In this document: positions 24,003-37,606 of the stretch, in pieces
How positions within the stretch are numbered: position 1 is the stretch's first letter
How the letters are laid out: each line of letters opens with the position of its first letter
Assembly (NCBI GenBank): GCA_014549065.1
Contig: JACDOX010000114.1
Coordinates: 248,001-312,000, forward strand
Length of the DNA stretch: 64,000 bases
Direction of reading: 5' to 3'
Origin: Cardinalis cardinalis
Lineage: Eukaryota > Chordata > Aves > Passeriformes > Cardinalidae
The notes under the pieces: generated by a model
Told to the model about the DNA's origin: nothing
Seen by the model: only the letters and a program-made list of their open reading frames with translations
Databases searched by the model: none
Translations under genes and position numbers: made by a program

Positions 24003-26449
24003 CCATCCAGCATCTCTAGTTCTGCGCTGAATATTAACTGTTTGTAGAACTGTACAACTGAGGCTGGCAGACAACTTCATTTCTTAAGTAAAGAGAGAAG
24101 CATGACTCAGGTCTGCATATTTGAGCCCTCATTAGTCTTCAGAACCTTTCAAATCAAACGAAAAAAGAAAATCAGTGGGTGCATAATGTTCTCCCTGGAG
24201 GTGACATTTTTTAGAGGATCCTTTAATTCTGACAGAAATTTTCCATGATGTCTGTTGAAGCACGTCTGCTGTCTTTCTTCCCAGTTGTTAATGACTGCCA
24301 CTTGTCAAATGGGAGGCCTGGAATAAAGAGAGTTTAGCTAATAGCTCCACAGTATTAAATTTTCTGTCTCTCATACATGCATCTACTTATCTTTCTGGTG
24401 AGTGTAAATCAGCTGTTTTACCCTGGTATTTTCTTTATAATCATATNGGAGACCAAAGCATTCATGACTACTATATTAACCAGAATAAACTTCTGAAGGA
24501 GTAAATTCACATTTGGACATAATATCTTACCTCAATATTGCTTTATGATTTAGGCTAGAGTCAGAACACTTATTATTCCTCATAATATACATATTTATTC
24601 CTGGCTTTTTTCTCCTCAATAATGAAAAATTGAAAAAAAAATTGAAATGTACTCCAGAATGCAATCTGTAAAAGTCTGATGGCTTGCAGTGTGTACGGAA
24701 TTATCCTTTCTGCCACAGAATGCAGAGTATTGCAACACAAGGAAGCCATAATTGGTTGCATCTTTCTCATTTCATTTCTACATTTGTGAGTTTATATTTC
24801 TAGCAATTATTTCTGAGAGATTGGTACTTTAGGTACAGGTTGTATTGATGTTTTGAAATGATGGATGGGCTTTTCAGAACTTACAAAAATATTTTGTATG
24901 GCTATTGCTNCATTCAGAAGGTAGAGGTGGGAATACTGGTCCTACCCTGAAACTGAGAATAGCTGTGATGTTTTTTCCATTTCCTGGAGCTTCTCTTCAT
25001 GCTTCATTTGGCTCTTTTGTACCAGTCTTTTGGAAATAAAGTGCATAAAAGTTCTGATGATGAGCTGCCATATTGTTTTTATACAAATTTTGTTTCCTGT
25101 GGTTGCAGGTATCACTGGTCCTTGTCTAGCTGCAAAGGCCTTTCAAGATCAATGTTTGAATATGAGGGTACCNTATTTAACTTTTAAAAGTGTGGAAACA
25201 GCCACAGGGAGAGCCTTTTTTATATCCTAATATATGACCATCTCAACTAGCTCTGTGATGTCGTCTTGATTTTTCATCGGTAAAAGATTTAATTCAGTAG
25301 TAGTTTCTTTTGAAGATGCAGACCTCAAGTATTTGGCCTGCATAATTATTCTTGGGAGGATAAAACTAGCTGGACTTAGACCAAAAGAAACAGATATNTT
25401 TAAAATCTAAGAAAAAAAGAATNAAAAATAATAAAGAAGCCTAGCCCAACCACAGGATTGCTAGGTTAGACTGGGAAAACAATTTTTCCCAATGGGAAGC
25501 TATTACCTAGTGTCTTAGAAGATGTTAAAATGATTGTAATGAATTTAAGCTCCAGACACACAATTGTATAAAAAAATATATACTGTGATTTTTTCCCTTT
25601 TATTTTTTCTCAAAAGGTCTAAAATATTTATTGGGCTTCAGTGATGGAAGTTTTACAGGCATCACTGAAATGGATAGAAAGAAGGGCCTAGTATTCAGCT
25701 GAAACATANACATTGTTTTTCTTTTATTTTCCCTTTTCTTGGTTCCAGTTTTACCAATCATCTAGTTTTAATTTGGGGTTAAACAAAAATATGGAAAACA
25801 CAAATGTCGAATAGAATATTTTAAAGTTCTTTAAAAATTAATCTTTTTTGGTTTTGGGGCATTTAAGATATTATTGTTAATATAATATCTAGTATTTCAC
25901 AGAAGGATTTTATTCAATAATCTGCCACCATCTTTGTATTATATCTTGTAATTTTTTGGGGAGAATTCAAAGTTCTTAGAGTTCTTTTTACNTGACTTTT
26001 AAAATTCTTATATTCTTCATGAATGTGAATTCTTTTATGACATTGAGAGACAGTCTTTCAAAAATATATCTTAATTTTTAAAGTATTCCACTAAAAGTTG
26101 GGCTAGAATGAATTGAAATCTGGGAGGGGAGCTTCCCTGGTGACCTTGATTGTCTATGCTTCACTTTTTGAGGTAGAGAGAGAGGGAAAATGACACCTTC
26201 ATAGATCTCTCTGTAGTGAGTCACAGTAAAATGCTCAGTACGATGAATTGGTTACTTGGGTTTTTAACTAGCTGAGAAANAAAAGAATCATTAAGTGACT
26301 TTTTTAAAGAAGTAGACAAGAAAAGTATTTAAATATAAGTATGTTNTATCCCTTTCTTTGCATCTATGCATATAGCACCTAACACAACTATATGTTGAAA
26401 TGCTGTGCTAAATAATATATAAATATATATAATCTCCTTTTTCTTGATG
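24003..26449. other. Unique AT-rich non-coding sequence
   Basis: Very AT-rich, especially 25560-26100. There is an 8-bp inverted repeat (AGATATTA at 25866-25873, TAATATCT at 25883-25890), which is unremarkable at this composition. No gene is supported. Confidence 0.55.
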
Positions 26450-26558
26450 TAATAACTGAAACAGGTATTGAATTTATCTAAAATCACTCAAAGAAGTAAT
26501 ATTAGAATTATGACAGTCTGGGAGTTGCCAATCCCGGAATTACTCCCTATATCACATT
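26450..26558 (-). repeat. MIR-like SINE fragment, reverse orientation
   Basis: The plus strand has AACTGAAACAGG at about 26454, then AAAATCACTCAAAGAAGTAA near 26480-26499, then AGAATTATGACAGTCTGGGAG. This parallels the reverse-complement MIR core I recall (the 'GAAACTGAGGC...GTCACACAGCAAGTAA...GATTCGAACC...CTGACTCC' order). Spacing is right but divergence is heavy. The call rests on memory of a consensus, so confidence is limited. Confidence 0.4.
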
Positions 26559-26837
26559 AAAACTGTGATGCTGTTGAGAAATTTAATGCTGATATGACTT
26601 TGTCAGAGCAAGTACAGAAAGAAGAAAATTTTTTAAATTTAAAATACCTTTAGTATCTCAGAAATTGNCAGATAANAATGTGAGAAAAACACTAAGCATA
26701 NGGTAAATTCAAANTAAAGNTAAAGATGAAAGTGTTATGNTGTTCATAAGAGGTAAATAAAAAGCTTTCTTAGGGTAAATTGATGATNATTCAGAAAAAA
26801 TATGGTTAGAAAACTCCATAAAAGTTTGTGGAATTGG

Positions 26838-26878
26838 AAAAAGGTATGTGAACAACCAAAAAAGATATGTGAACAACT
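26838..26878 (+). repeat. Imperfect 20-base tandem duplication
   Basis: AAAAAGGTATGTGAACAACC is followed at once by AAAAAAGATATGTGAACAAC. The two copies differ by one inserted A and one substitution. It lies about 50 bases after the cluster of N characters at 26668-26788, so local slippage or mapping trouble in this patch is plausible. Confidence 0.75.
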
Positions 26879-27447
26879 ATGCAGATAGATACAGGGCTCC
26901 TATGGATTCCCTTTTTTATGTGGAAATCTATGTACATCACCAATATGGGGTTGTAGTCACAGAGAAATTGAGTTGATGACATCTGATTTTCCTTCTTGTT
27001 CTAGTTCTGAGTCTGGTTTTCTAGCTCTGATAAAACTCCTCAGCTTATCTTTGTGAGTTGTGATCCCCTCTCATGCATCTTCAAACTCTTTTTGGGAGAA
27101 GCTTCATGTAAATGGTCCCATTCCATGCAGGATGGGGGAAAATAAAGGATCCTATGTGTTCACTTTTTGCATGTTTATCCTGAGGCAGAGGACCTTGGCA
27201 GCAGCCATGAGTCTCTGTTAGCCATGGCCCCAACCACAGGGATTGGCAGCGTGGCCTCCTGGCTCTGGTCAGCGTGCCCGAGAATTTATACACGTAAATG
27301 GAGGATCAGGTGCCAGCACATGCAGGGGGATCTGCTGTCTTCTGACACTAAGAAAGCAAATGGCTCCTACAGGGCACCTTTATGTTCTTTTTCTTCTAAA
27401 TTTNCATTTGTTTCAGGTTAAAAATTAGATATTCATTTTATTTATCT

Positions 27448-27469
27448 TGGTATATAATGATATATACCA
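27448..27469. repeat. Perfect 9-bp hairpin
   Basis: TGGTATATA at 27448-27456 and TATATACCA at 27461-27469 are exact reverse complements around the four-base loop ATGA. The arms are AT-rich, so the structure is weak, and there is no following T-run or gene context to suggest a function. Confidence 0.8.
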
Positions 27470-30400
27470 GTCTTGTGATACTTGGTGATACTCAGTCTCA
27501 ACATGATATTAAATCTAATTTGGAAAATTCAACACTAACATCTCCTCTGGCCACTTAATAATTTCTATCTATGAAAATAAGAGTTTTCTGTGTCCTGCAG
27601 GGAAGGANGAAAGGAAGGAACTGGAAGCATCTAGGATCCTGTTTATTTGCATCATGTGGGTGAATAAACTCATGTAAAAGCAAGTACAAAGTAAAGGCTA
27701 TAGATATGATGGAAAAAGAATTCTTTTACAGCCCATCTGTTCTGAATTTCCTGCGTATTTTCAAAGTAAGATAATCCCTTGAATATTGTTAATGATTTTT
27801 TTAACTAATGCTGAAATATGTCATCCACATTCTACAGGTCTATATTAATATTATTTTTTATGTATATAATTTCAGATTGCATAGTGTGATTATGTGCTAT
27901 ATAAGACTTGCAGCAGAGAGGCATCTTTATATTCTCACATAGTTTGCAAGTACATAGAATATATTTATTTATTCTTTTTCCTCAGCTTATTTTTTTTCTA
28001 AAAATCAGGAATTCAATATTATTCAGTGGAATTACTGTAGTGGACAGAACGCCCTTCAAGCTCCTAAGGTGAAAGAAAAAGTTATGTGAAAAACACTAGA
28101 TTATGCCTAAAACCAATCATCAGCTTTGCATTTAAGTGTTGTTCAGAAGCAGTTGTCTTAATTAATTTGGTGAGAGCTGGTTCCTTTCTGGGACATACGG
28201 ATTTCTTATGCAGCAGCATGTCTCAATACATCTTTCTATNAATCGTAATTAGATGGACTATAAGGAAATTGAGACACTGTTGTAAGGTATCCCTTGCAAC
28301 AAAAATTTCAGCCCATCTGCCTGGCGTTGACATTTGAGGCTGAAAAGGCTGTATAAGTGTTTAAAGATTAATCTCCCTAATGGTTCAGTTAATCTTCCCA
28401 AAACCTTAAGGGATTTGACTGACAGCTCCATGAATTTCCTCCTCAAGTGTGCATTTATAAGAACAAAGGGATAAGTAGAAAAAAATCTATATCCTAAACC
28501 CACAGGTGCTTCAACAGGCTCAGAAATATTAGACACTTTGTCATTCACTTCTTGTAGATTCTCAGCCTACTCTGTACTACTCAGCTTCCTCTACTCCCTA
28601 CATGACATCCCTCATTTTGTGGGCTCGAAAAGTCAAGTTTTTATTCTTCAATAATGGTAGCAAAGAGGATTTATTAAGAGACTTCCTAATGTAGCACAAT
28701 ATACGTAAGACATTTAAGACAATGCAGAGGGAATCAGTGATTAATTTTATTTCTAAGGTCAAATTGTTGTTCACTGCCATGGAAATATAGTTCTGGAAAT
28801 TAATAGTTTCTATGGAGCACATCCCTGGCAAGGAATATCAGGGAATTCAGAAAAAGAAAGGAAGAGACTTTACTGTAGCAGATGACGGATTTTATTCAAT
28901 CTAATCTAGTGTAATTTAAACTTGACCAGTCATCTCAAGAAAATGGGTTTTTTTGTGATATTGATGAACTCTTGGAGATAGAGCGTGTTTTTTCAATCTG
29001 TTTAATCTGAGTGCTTCTTCCTACGCAAGTCTGGCAAAACATCAAAAGCTTGAAGTACAAAGAAGTAGACCAAACATATATAGAAAACTATGTCAGATTG
29101 TAAGGACTTTCATAAATTTTGCTTAAGCTGGTTCTAACAATTAACAAAGAGTGTCAAATATTACAATTAAATTTTTGTAACTGCTTTTTTCTTCCTTTTT
29201 ATGGCTCAGGGTTCTGAGCTGCTGGAAAGTCTATGTAGATGCGTCCTCATTTGGACAACTAAGTAGCTAAATCATCTATCTCTTCTGCTTTGGTGTTCTN
29301 ATGATTTGAAAATTAATTTTCTAGCTTCTAAATGCTCCTTCAAGAGGCACAAACAGAATACAGAGAAAAGAAAAAGAATTTGCATGCTATTTTTTCACAT
29401 GAATGCCACTATGATTGATTTCAGAAAAAAGGAAATTGTTTCCCTCGAGAAGTAAATTATAATTTTCTTGTATTTCATGCCTTCCTACCTGCATGTGAAG
29501 AACAGAGATATCCTCCTGGGGTTTAACGCTGAAAAACTTAAAGATATCTCTGGATAAACTGTTCTGTGACCAAAAAGATTTGAGTTGGGTCGGNTAAATT
29601 GTACTCAAGTTGACATTTATAAATGATGTTATCTGTTGACTCCAGCTGTAGAGCACATGCAAAACAGAAATATATTGGGACAGGGGAAGAATTCTTTGCT
29701 GCAATGAAGGTTTAACCTCCTCAGAGGCTGATTAAGTGTAAGGAAACCAGACAGTTGGTCAGATTTATTCAGTATTATGATAAGATATAATTACTTATTT
29801 TAAGGGAAGCCATCATCTCAGTACAAGAGACATGGCTTGGTTTATTTAAAACTGGTGAGAAACAGAGGTGTCTGTAATCTCAGGAGAACAAATGTTGTCA
29901 ACAGATATGCATTAAAGGCCCAGAGTACTTGGATTCATTTCAGCTAGCCATTGTTCCACATATGATGATGTTACACTTTGAAAAGATAGAAAAGAATGGA
30001 AGTTAAGCAAGCCTGGCTTGCCTGAGAAGAGCAGAATAGAGAAAGAAAATATGACCTCAAAACTCTTCCATCTCAATGCTGGACAGTGATGAGACAAATG
30101 CCAAGCAACTGATACAGAGTATTCTGATGTTACTGATGAGCCTTGATCAGGCCAGTTGAAAAAGGAAATTCAGAAGGTTGTATTTCAGAAGGCTACCAAA
30201 CTCCAGTTTGCTTAGTGTGGTCTGAAAGCTAGAAGGAAAGTGATTAAATAAATATCTATAGATTACATATAAGGTACAGGATATAGATGTAGAAATAAGT
30301 GGCTGAATGATTGAAATAATCAGATATGGCTGGTCCTGCCTTGGGGCAGAGCTGTAAGGTGTGTACTACATGACCTCTTTCTATGACCACCTTTCCTCTT

Positions 30401-31768
30401 TTGGCTATGTTTCCCTTTCTCTGGCAAAGGATTTGAAAGTCAAAGGTAGCTGTGGCAGGAGCTTTGATAAGACCAGAGCCAAAGAGGCAGCTGAGACATA
30501 ACCTTATTCTTTTCCAGTGACAGGACCTTCTGGATCTTAGCATAGGTGAGAGGAGCAAGAACCCAAGGGACAAATGGAGAATGGCCACTCTCAAAACTTC
30601 TCNTGCTGCTCTGGGCACTCTTGTCCTGTGATGGGGCAGGGATGATGAACGGCCTGAAGCCCAAAGAAGAACACCTAATAGCTTATGCATATGAAAACCA
30701 GGCATGGAAATCAAATGGCTTTTAAAATTTCTGATCTGGTATGGTCTTCACACTGAATCCCTCCTCAACAGACCTTCTGAGATCTGCAAATTACTCCATG
30801 TTTACAATTAGAAAATTCTAGCACAGTCATGCTGCTGCAACACTGATGGACATAAATTGTCAGATACTGCCCTTCTATACTGAACTAGAACGAGTGCAGA
30901 TTGCTTTTTATTATAAACATGGAATAATCGCAGGAGCAATTGGCCTTTTCTGTTAAAACTAGCAAANCTATAGTCACAAAGGGAATTATGGGAGTTTACA
31001 CAAGGCAAAATAGGTCAACAACAGGTGGCCTCAACAAGGTTCCCATCTCCCTTAATTTTTTTGTGGATTTTGTGACACTTGGCACAACATCACAGTATTG
31101 GCTTGAGAATTTCAGCCATTTGTTCAGAACAAATAAGCTTACAGCTTCTGTGGACAAGCAAACAGTTTAAAACATGATGTTATGGGAACATAGGAGATAG
31201 CCTCAAGGGCTCTTTGAATTTACTGAAGGCAGTTGCTGCTTTGGTAGCTCTCATTTTAAAGTACTTTGATTCCTTCTCCTCACCCCCATTGCTATGTTGC
31301 CAAGTGATTGTTAGAGATTAAGAGATCAGAAAGAAACCACCTTCTCCATATTTTTTTTCTTTTTGGAAATACGAGTTTCAGGATTTTTATGGTCTAGCTC
31401 ATAACCTCTAAATCCTACTTCATTTTACATTTTATTTAAAGCAGAGTCTCTCCATTAGATCATAAAATTTCAGCATTCTCAGAAGGTGGTTGAATATTGA
31501 TTTAAAGGTGAAATCAGTCTGCAGAGATGCCAATTTTTTTCCTCCATTGAATGTCTTGTAGCAATGTCACAATAACCTGCTTCCTTGAAAAATTTAAAAG
31601 CAGTTGAGTCTGGTACAACTGAACTTTTGAACATCACACAAAGAGACATGTAAAGATATGTCTGTCGTCTATTTATCACATTTATTTCCTTTTTTTTGAG
31701 AAAGACTTGAGGACAAACATATGAGAAAAACCCTAATTTGTTGAATATTTTTGCTGCTCTTTCAAAAA

Positions 31769-32090
31769 TCACAGAATCAGAGAACTGTTTGGGTTGGAAG
31801 NGACTTTACAGATCATCTGGTTCCAACCCCGCTGCCATGGGCAGGGATGCCTTCCACTAGACCAGGTTGCTCAAAGCCCCATCCAACCTGGCCTGGAATA
31901 CTGNCAGGGATGGGGCATCCACAAAATCTCAAGGCAATTTTTTTCAGTGCCTCAGCACAGCCACTATAAAGAATTTCTTCCATATATCTAATCTAGATCT
32001 TCTCTCTTTCAGTTTGAATCCATTCTCCTGGTCCTATCACTACATGATCTTGTAAATAGTCTCTCTCCATCCTGCTTTACANCTTCTTCA
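31769..32090 (-). mobile_element. CR1 LINE, 5'-truncated 3' end
   Basis: The plus strand begins TCACAGAATCAGAGAACTG, then TTTGGGTTGGAAG, TCATCTGGTTCCAACCCC and CCATGGGCAGGGATGCC near 31836-31852, and continues with the GGTTGCTCAAAGCCCCATCC, GGGATGGGGCATCCACAA and TGAATCCATTCTCCTGGTCC blocks. This is the reverse complement of the canonical avian CR1 3' untranslated region, read from its terminal ATTCTGTGA repeat inwards. Homology fades near 32090. Like nearly all CR1 copies it lacks the 5' end, so it carries no open reading frame of the element. The open frames at 31751-32055 lie inside it and are not genes. Confidence 0.93.
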
Positions 32091-35000
32091 TCAAAAGATA
32101 CATGCAACAGTTGTTTCTAATTTTTGCAGGTAGATATACCATTGAAATTCCACTAAGGACAAGAGACATCAGTTAAGCAAGACAGAATGGAATATGTGAC
32201 AATTGGAATATCCAGTGACAATTATTGATTTTTTGAGAATTGCAGCCACCTGCGATTAAGTTTTCTATACGGTAGCTAGGTAATCTCTCAGTAAAGANGA
32301 AATGATGTTTTTGAAGGAAAGACCAGAGAACAGAAAGAACTCATGGTAGTTCTAGAGACTGGGGGCCATTTATGTAGCTTGTGAAGAGAAGCAGCTGAAA
32401 AATATTGTAAGAATTGTGTANTGGAACAATCTGAAAGACTTCTGCAAATGCTTCAAATTGTTGTCCTTTCATGTTAGTGCTGTGGACAGAAAGGTAATAT
32501 AACTGATAACAGTGCAGTGGTTTAGGATCAGTGTGAAGAAGCATGGCAGTATTACATATTTNTTTGGTTTTTTGCAATTTTAAGAGGTACAGTTTTCATT
32601 TCTGAACAGAAGTGGTTTTGTTAGAGCCTGTCTAGAATCAGAGGTAAATTTTTAACAAAATATTTTTTTTATTATGGTTGCAAGACAAGACTCTAATAAG
32701 AAAAATATTCTAGAATATTTGGCCTGGCTGAAATGAGTACTTTTTGCCTGCTTTTGTAAATGATGTGCATAGATCCCAAAGAAACCAAGTGTTATATCTC
32801 AGTGAGCTGATCCATGCATAGCACTGTTTCCTAGCGCCAACAGACTTACCAGGAATGTTCTATTTCTCTCTCAGGAGGGATCTATGCTAAAGAAGACATT
32901 TAGCTGCCACAGGTTCNTTCATCTAAAGGAAGTTTAATCTTTAAAGTTGGAGCTGTGGTATCTTCATTTAGTTTGGTGCAGCTTTATAAGCAGCGCAGGG
33001 TCCAAAATATTTCAATGCTAAAAGCTAAGGCTTGGCTTGTGGATAGTTACTGCTGAACTTAAAACTTCTCTATGTCTTTGATAATGGTCAATGATAAAAA
33101 AGGAAGCAAAAATGAGTTGGTGTTGGCTGGGAAAGCGTGGCCAGCTGTGGCTGAGCTGGCTGATCTTCATCTGTGNGAGCACATAAGAGGCTCTGCAGTT
33201 GGATAAGAGCCCTGCATGGCTTCCTTTGTATAGGTGCATTTGTGAGGTTTTGGGCAAGCTGTCTGTCTCATATTTAAAGTAAATATCTAATGCTCATATC
33301 ATATCTGAATGGAGGAAAGAAAACCAGATTCAAGCAGACGTTTTGTATTTGTATCAGTAGTGAGTGAGTCTTTCTGTAACGCCGCTGCAGGATTTCTACA
33401 AGGCTGTGTGTGTTGTGACATACGTAACTCATATTGGGGTTAAAAGAATTAAATATCACATGTAACTGGGACAACTTTCCTGTCTGAGCTAGAAAAGATA
33501 AAAGATGGCAGTTCTCTGACTCTGATGGAATTGAAAAGATGTAAAAGATCCCCTTGTCCAATATAAACTGCATGATCATATGCACTGCTAAGAGGTAAGT
33601 TAAATAAAANATACTTAAGCACATGTTTATAAAGCATATGTATAATATTTGTTTAGAAAAAAAAAATCNAAAGGTTCCAATCATTTGGTTGAGCCATTGC
33701 CTGAAAATGTATGGATTTTACTTAAAAGCACTTTGGTTTGGGTGATAGAGCTTTTTATTTACANGCATATGTGTATATAAGAGACACACATATATTTTGA
33801 TAATATACATAACATAGAAATTATTATATAATTAAAATAAAGAGCAAGTGGNGGAGGTATAACTAGAGAAACATAGCTGTAGCCACAAAGCCTGCATAAG
33901 TTATTTCTATATGCATGTAACTATGATTTGAGAGACTTTCAAGCTTACCCTGAGCTCTCAAATGTTTGTCCCTTCATTTTCAGTATGCTCTGGATCTGCA
34001 AATAGCGCTGCTTATGAATAACAGGTCTCTGCAAGTTATCTATACATCTGGGATAAGCAAAGCTGCTTCACAAAAATGTAGTTATGATATTGGCNCACTG
34101 CTATGAGTGCTGTAGACAAGGAAAAAATACAACCTGCTACAGAGAGGCCTCCTCCCCAGTGACAAAGTCATCTGACACCATGGAATAATTTTTCTTCTTC
34201 TAAAAGAAAAACAAGACCAAGAGAAAGAATGAGTTTTCATTCTACTAACACAGTGCAGTGAAATGTTTTATTTCTATAGTCTCTTTTGGCAAAGGATATC
34301 CTGACAGAATAACTGAGTGAACTGAATGAGTGCTTAAATCCCCAGAATAATAACATCTCTGTAATGAGAAATTCTGACTGCAGAAATGTTCACTCACTAC
34401 ATTAAGCTGAGAATGTGATTGAACCGAGGGCTAGATGACATGAAAACATGTATGCACTTTGTGTTAACCTTTTGTGAAGGACAGATGATAAGCCCTTTAC
34501 CCTACTGCCAGACTGACGAGGGATTCAATGTCTCCACTGGTTCCACTCTAATTAAATGTGGATATTATGTAAACCACAACCCAAACTGTTTTATGAATTC
34601 AGAAAATACTAGCTTCATTCTTCTTGTCAGGCTACAAAACTAGATCCTGACAGATGACTTTGAGCATTTGCTGATCATTCATCTACAAAACATAGTAGTT
34701 TGATTCTTTCACTTACAGCTCCTTGCAGAAGCAGAAGTTAATTAATTGAAGCATCGGTGCTCAGCAAATTATTTTCACTTTTCCCCCTTTAGCCAGATTT
34801 CATTGTATCCTAAGCAAAATCTTTAATAACATGATACAAATGAAAGATCACAGATACCATTTCTTATCAAAAGNGTGCATTTATTTAGCCTTTTTATAAG
34901 AATAATTACACTGGCTACATCTAACTACNCAAATAGTATGTAACTCAATCAAGATGCAATCAACTGGTTTGGTGCTATTCATGTGGNACCTAAATAATTC

Positions 35001-35363
35001 AAATTAGTCATATTCCCTGGAATCAAATGTAGAGTCAGAGCTTGCAGAACTAGTGCAAAATTNAATTTGTGCTAATCTGCCTTTGCAAGCAAAAGCACAA
35101 AATATAGTAGAATATTGGCGTCACTTGTCTGCTGTGCAGTTAATTTCTCTTTTTTCCTTCTCTTAATTTCTCTGTATCTTATAGATGTGAACAAATTTAA
35201 GGTAATGTGATTTTAAATTTATTGCTTACATTCCAGAAGAGTAAAAAAGTCCTTATTTAAAATGTTTTTTTTACTTTTCACTATTCCATTAAGAGGTAAC
35301 TATGTTNCAGGAATGTAAGAAAAAGGAAATTATTTAATAATGAGAAATAAAATTAAGAAGCCN

Positions 35364-35390
35364 TTCTTATAAGAANNNTTCTTATAAGAA
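35364..35390. repeat. Duplicated 12-bp palindrome around a 3-N gap
   Basis: TTCTTATAAGAA, which is its own reverse complement, occurs at 35364-35375 and again at 35379-35390. The only three-base N run in the window lies between the copies, and another N precedes the first copy. Identical sequence on both sides of a tiny gap is the usual sign of contig ends that overlap but were not merged, so the second copy may not exist in the real genome. Confidence 0.75.
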
Positions 35391-37556
35391 TGAAATCCAA
35401 AAATCAAATAAATAAACAGCAAAGTTTTAATAACTTCTTTCTTGAGTGATCCAAAANCAAGGCAAATATAAGTGTTAATCTGAGGAATAAATTTAGCACT
35501 AGGTTACTTTATTTCTCATGNTCTTGTTCCCTGAGATGGGGAAAGAATATACCCACAGCATTTCAATAATNATACTGATCCTCATGTGATATTGAAGGCA
35601 CAGTATCAGTTAGAAGAAGTAGAGTGATGCCACTTTTGTACATGTTCAAATATGTATGCAAATTTTACATGAATGCTCAGTTCAAGGATGACTGGCTAGC
35701 AGTCACTGAGAATTCTTTTGCTTTAATAAGTAAGGATTCTCTATTAAGAGCAATTTTTCCTTTTTAGCTTATAGGTGAAGTCATTACANTTTTAACAGAC
35801 TGAAATGTAGTAAATTCATGCTGTTATTCCCATGAGAAGCCAGGGCCAGCACAGCTTAGCTTAGACACAAAGGATGCACAGGAAAAGAGATGAGCTGTTC
35901 CTGGAATAGCAGTGGGGCCGTCATGATCTGTTTGACACTCTCCAGCCAGGAGCTGCTGGTGGTTTCTCTGCAGAGTCCTTTTCTCACAGCCTGGTGCTCC
36001 AAAAGGCCCAGCAGTGCAAAGGGCCCTTTGTGATAGAAAATCGAGTCAGTGTAAGCCCTGCCTGACACGAGTGCCCACGTGGCTTTGCTTACCAGCAGGA
36101 GCAAACTGAAGGAGGACTGTGATCCAAAGGCTTGTCCTACAGTAAGCAGCAGGGAAAGGCTCACTCACTGAGCTACNCTGTAAGAACTGGCTGACACTGG
36201 AAGCCCACTTGGCCTCCTNTGTGAAATAAAACTCTGTTTCTGCGTAGTCTGTGGTAATTACAGGAGGAAAACAAACAGAAATCTGATGTTGAATTGATTT
36301 ATTTGAAATGGCATGAGTGATATTCTCTACTGAATAACAGCAGTTGGCTGGCAAATGTATTGGCTCCCTTGTGGTGGGGGAAGGGTTTGAAGAACAGTCC
36401 TCTGCAAAGGTGGGTGATTTCTGCTTCACCTGTGAGGAGCAGTGTGGAAGAGGGGAAACAAGGCATAAATGTGTATTGTTATAAGTATGACATGGCAAGA
36501 AATGAGTCTGGGATTAGGGGCTGATATGTAACAAGCACTAGAAATAAAAGAAGAAATGGGCTGGGAGATGTCATGTCTGTGAAGAGATAGAAAAAGGGGG
36601 AATCAGTAGAGAAGTAACCAAATTACAAAGCTGATGTAACACTCTTTGCAGTACTGTTCCAAGTGCTTGTAAGGGAGGAAAGACTGTCTTTGACAAGATA
36701 AGAAATAATATTTCTTGAGGAGAATCTGTACAGAATCTTTAGGTATGTGGAGAGAATAAATAGAAAAGGCTAGATAATNGAAACATTACTTAGAACATAA
36801 ATGTAGGATTTGTAGTGTGTTAATGGTAGCTTTGAAAGGTTCTGGCATGAAATGAAAGACTNTGATGGGAATTATAGTCACCATCTATTCGTACAAGTTG
36901 TACAAGAAGGTGTTGATTCATCCTAAGCCACAATGACACCTTTTTTTGTGTGTGTGTAATTGCAGTGGTCTTCCCACCTGCAGCCTCAGGGACATGAAAC
37001 CNCAAGAACACACTTAGTCATCTAGACTATTTGGGCCCTTAAGTTTTGCTTGAACAAGTAAGTTTGTTGATTTATTTCTCATTTCTCTTTTGCATATTAA
37101 TAGTTACCAAAGGCAATTACAGGATATTTGAAAAGAAAGATTCTCAAATACCACTGTGTCACGAGAGAATGGAAATGGAGTCTGAAAGCATTGATTTTTT
37201 TTCTTGTACTAAAAATACACAAGCCAAACTGCCAGCTGCTATACATCAGCTTAGGCCCCTGGCAGCAGCTTTACACCAAAGGAGAGTCTGGCTCTTCTTC
37301 CCTGAATTTTGCTTAATTCCATCCTATTTTCATTCAAGTATGTGCTTCTGAGAGGATAAGAGCCGTAGTTCTTAAGGGCTGCAATCCCTTAAAATATAAA
37401 ATAAATAAATGGCTTTGGGATAAACATTTTTTCTCTCCTAGTAGCATAATGTTTGGGCTTGAAATGTTATCATCAAAGAAAGTTTTATCTTGAAAAACTC
37501 TGCTCTCTGGCTCTGAATATCAAGCCAGGTAAGATTCTGAAAGTACTGAATTATCT

Positions 37557-37606
37557 AAAATAAAAAAAAAAAAACAACCAAAAAAAAAACCCCCACAACA
37601 AAAAAC
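37557..37606 (+). repeat. A-rich simple repeat with C interruptions
   Basis: Runs of up to 13 A with scattered C, including an AAAACCCCCACAACAAAAAAC end. No SINE or LINE body is recognisable on the 5' side, so I do not call it a retrotransposon tail. Confidence 0.8.

Larger units (their letters stand above)
26559..31768. other. Unique AT-rich non-coding sequence
   Basis: No gene recognised. It holds a cluster of N characters at 26668-26788, a near-duplicate of a 20-base unit at 26838-26878 and a perfect 9-bp hairpin at 27448-27469. A 152-codon minus-strand open frame at 30256-30714 has no recognisable domain. Its 3' part contains a CCCCAAGGCAGGACCAGCC-type string that recalls old CR1 3' sequence, but not strongly enough for a call. 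Confidence 0.5.

Noticed and set aside
28255..28340. A GGAAATTGAGACACTG string resembling the reverse MIR core.
   Set aside because: The match is about 15 bases and the following spacing and blocks do not fit; below the level I would call.
35856..36498. Two overlapping minus-strand frames of 102 and 150 codons.
   Set aside because: They are in different frames, contain ambiguous codons, have no domain, and coincide with a slightly GC-richer patch where chance frames are longer.
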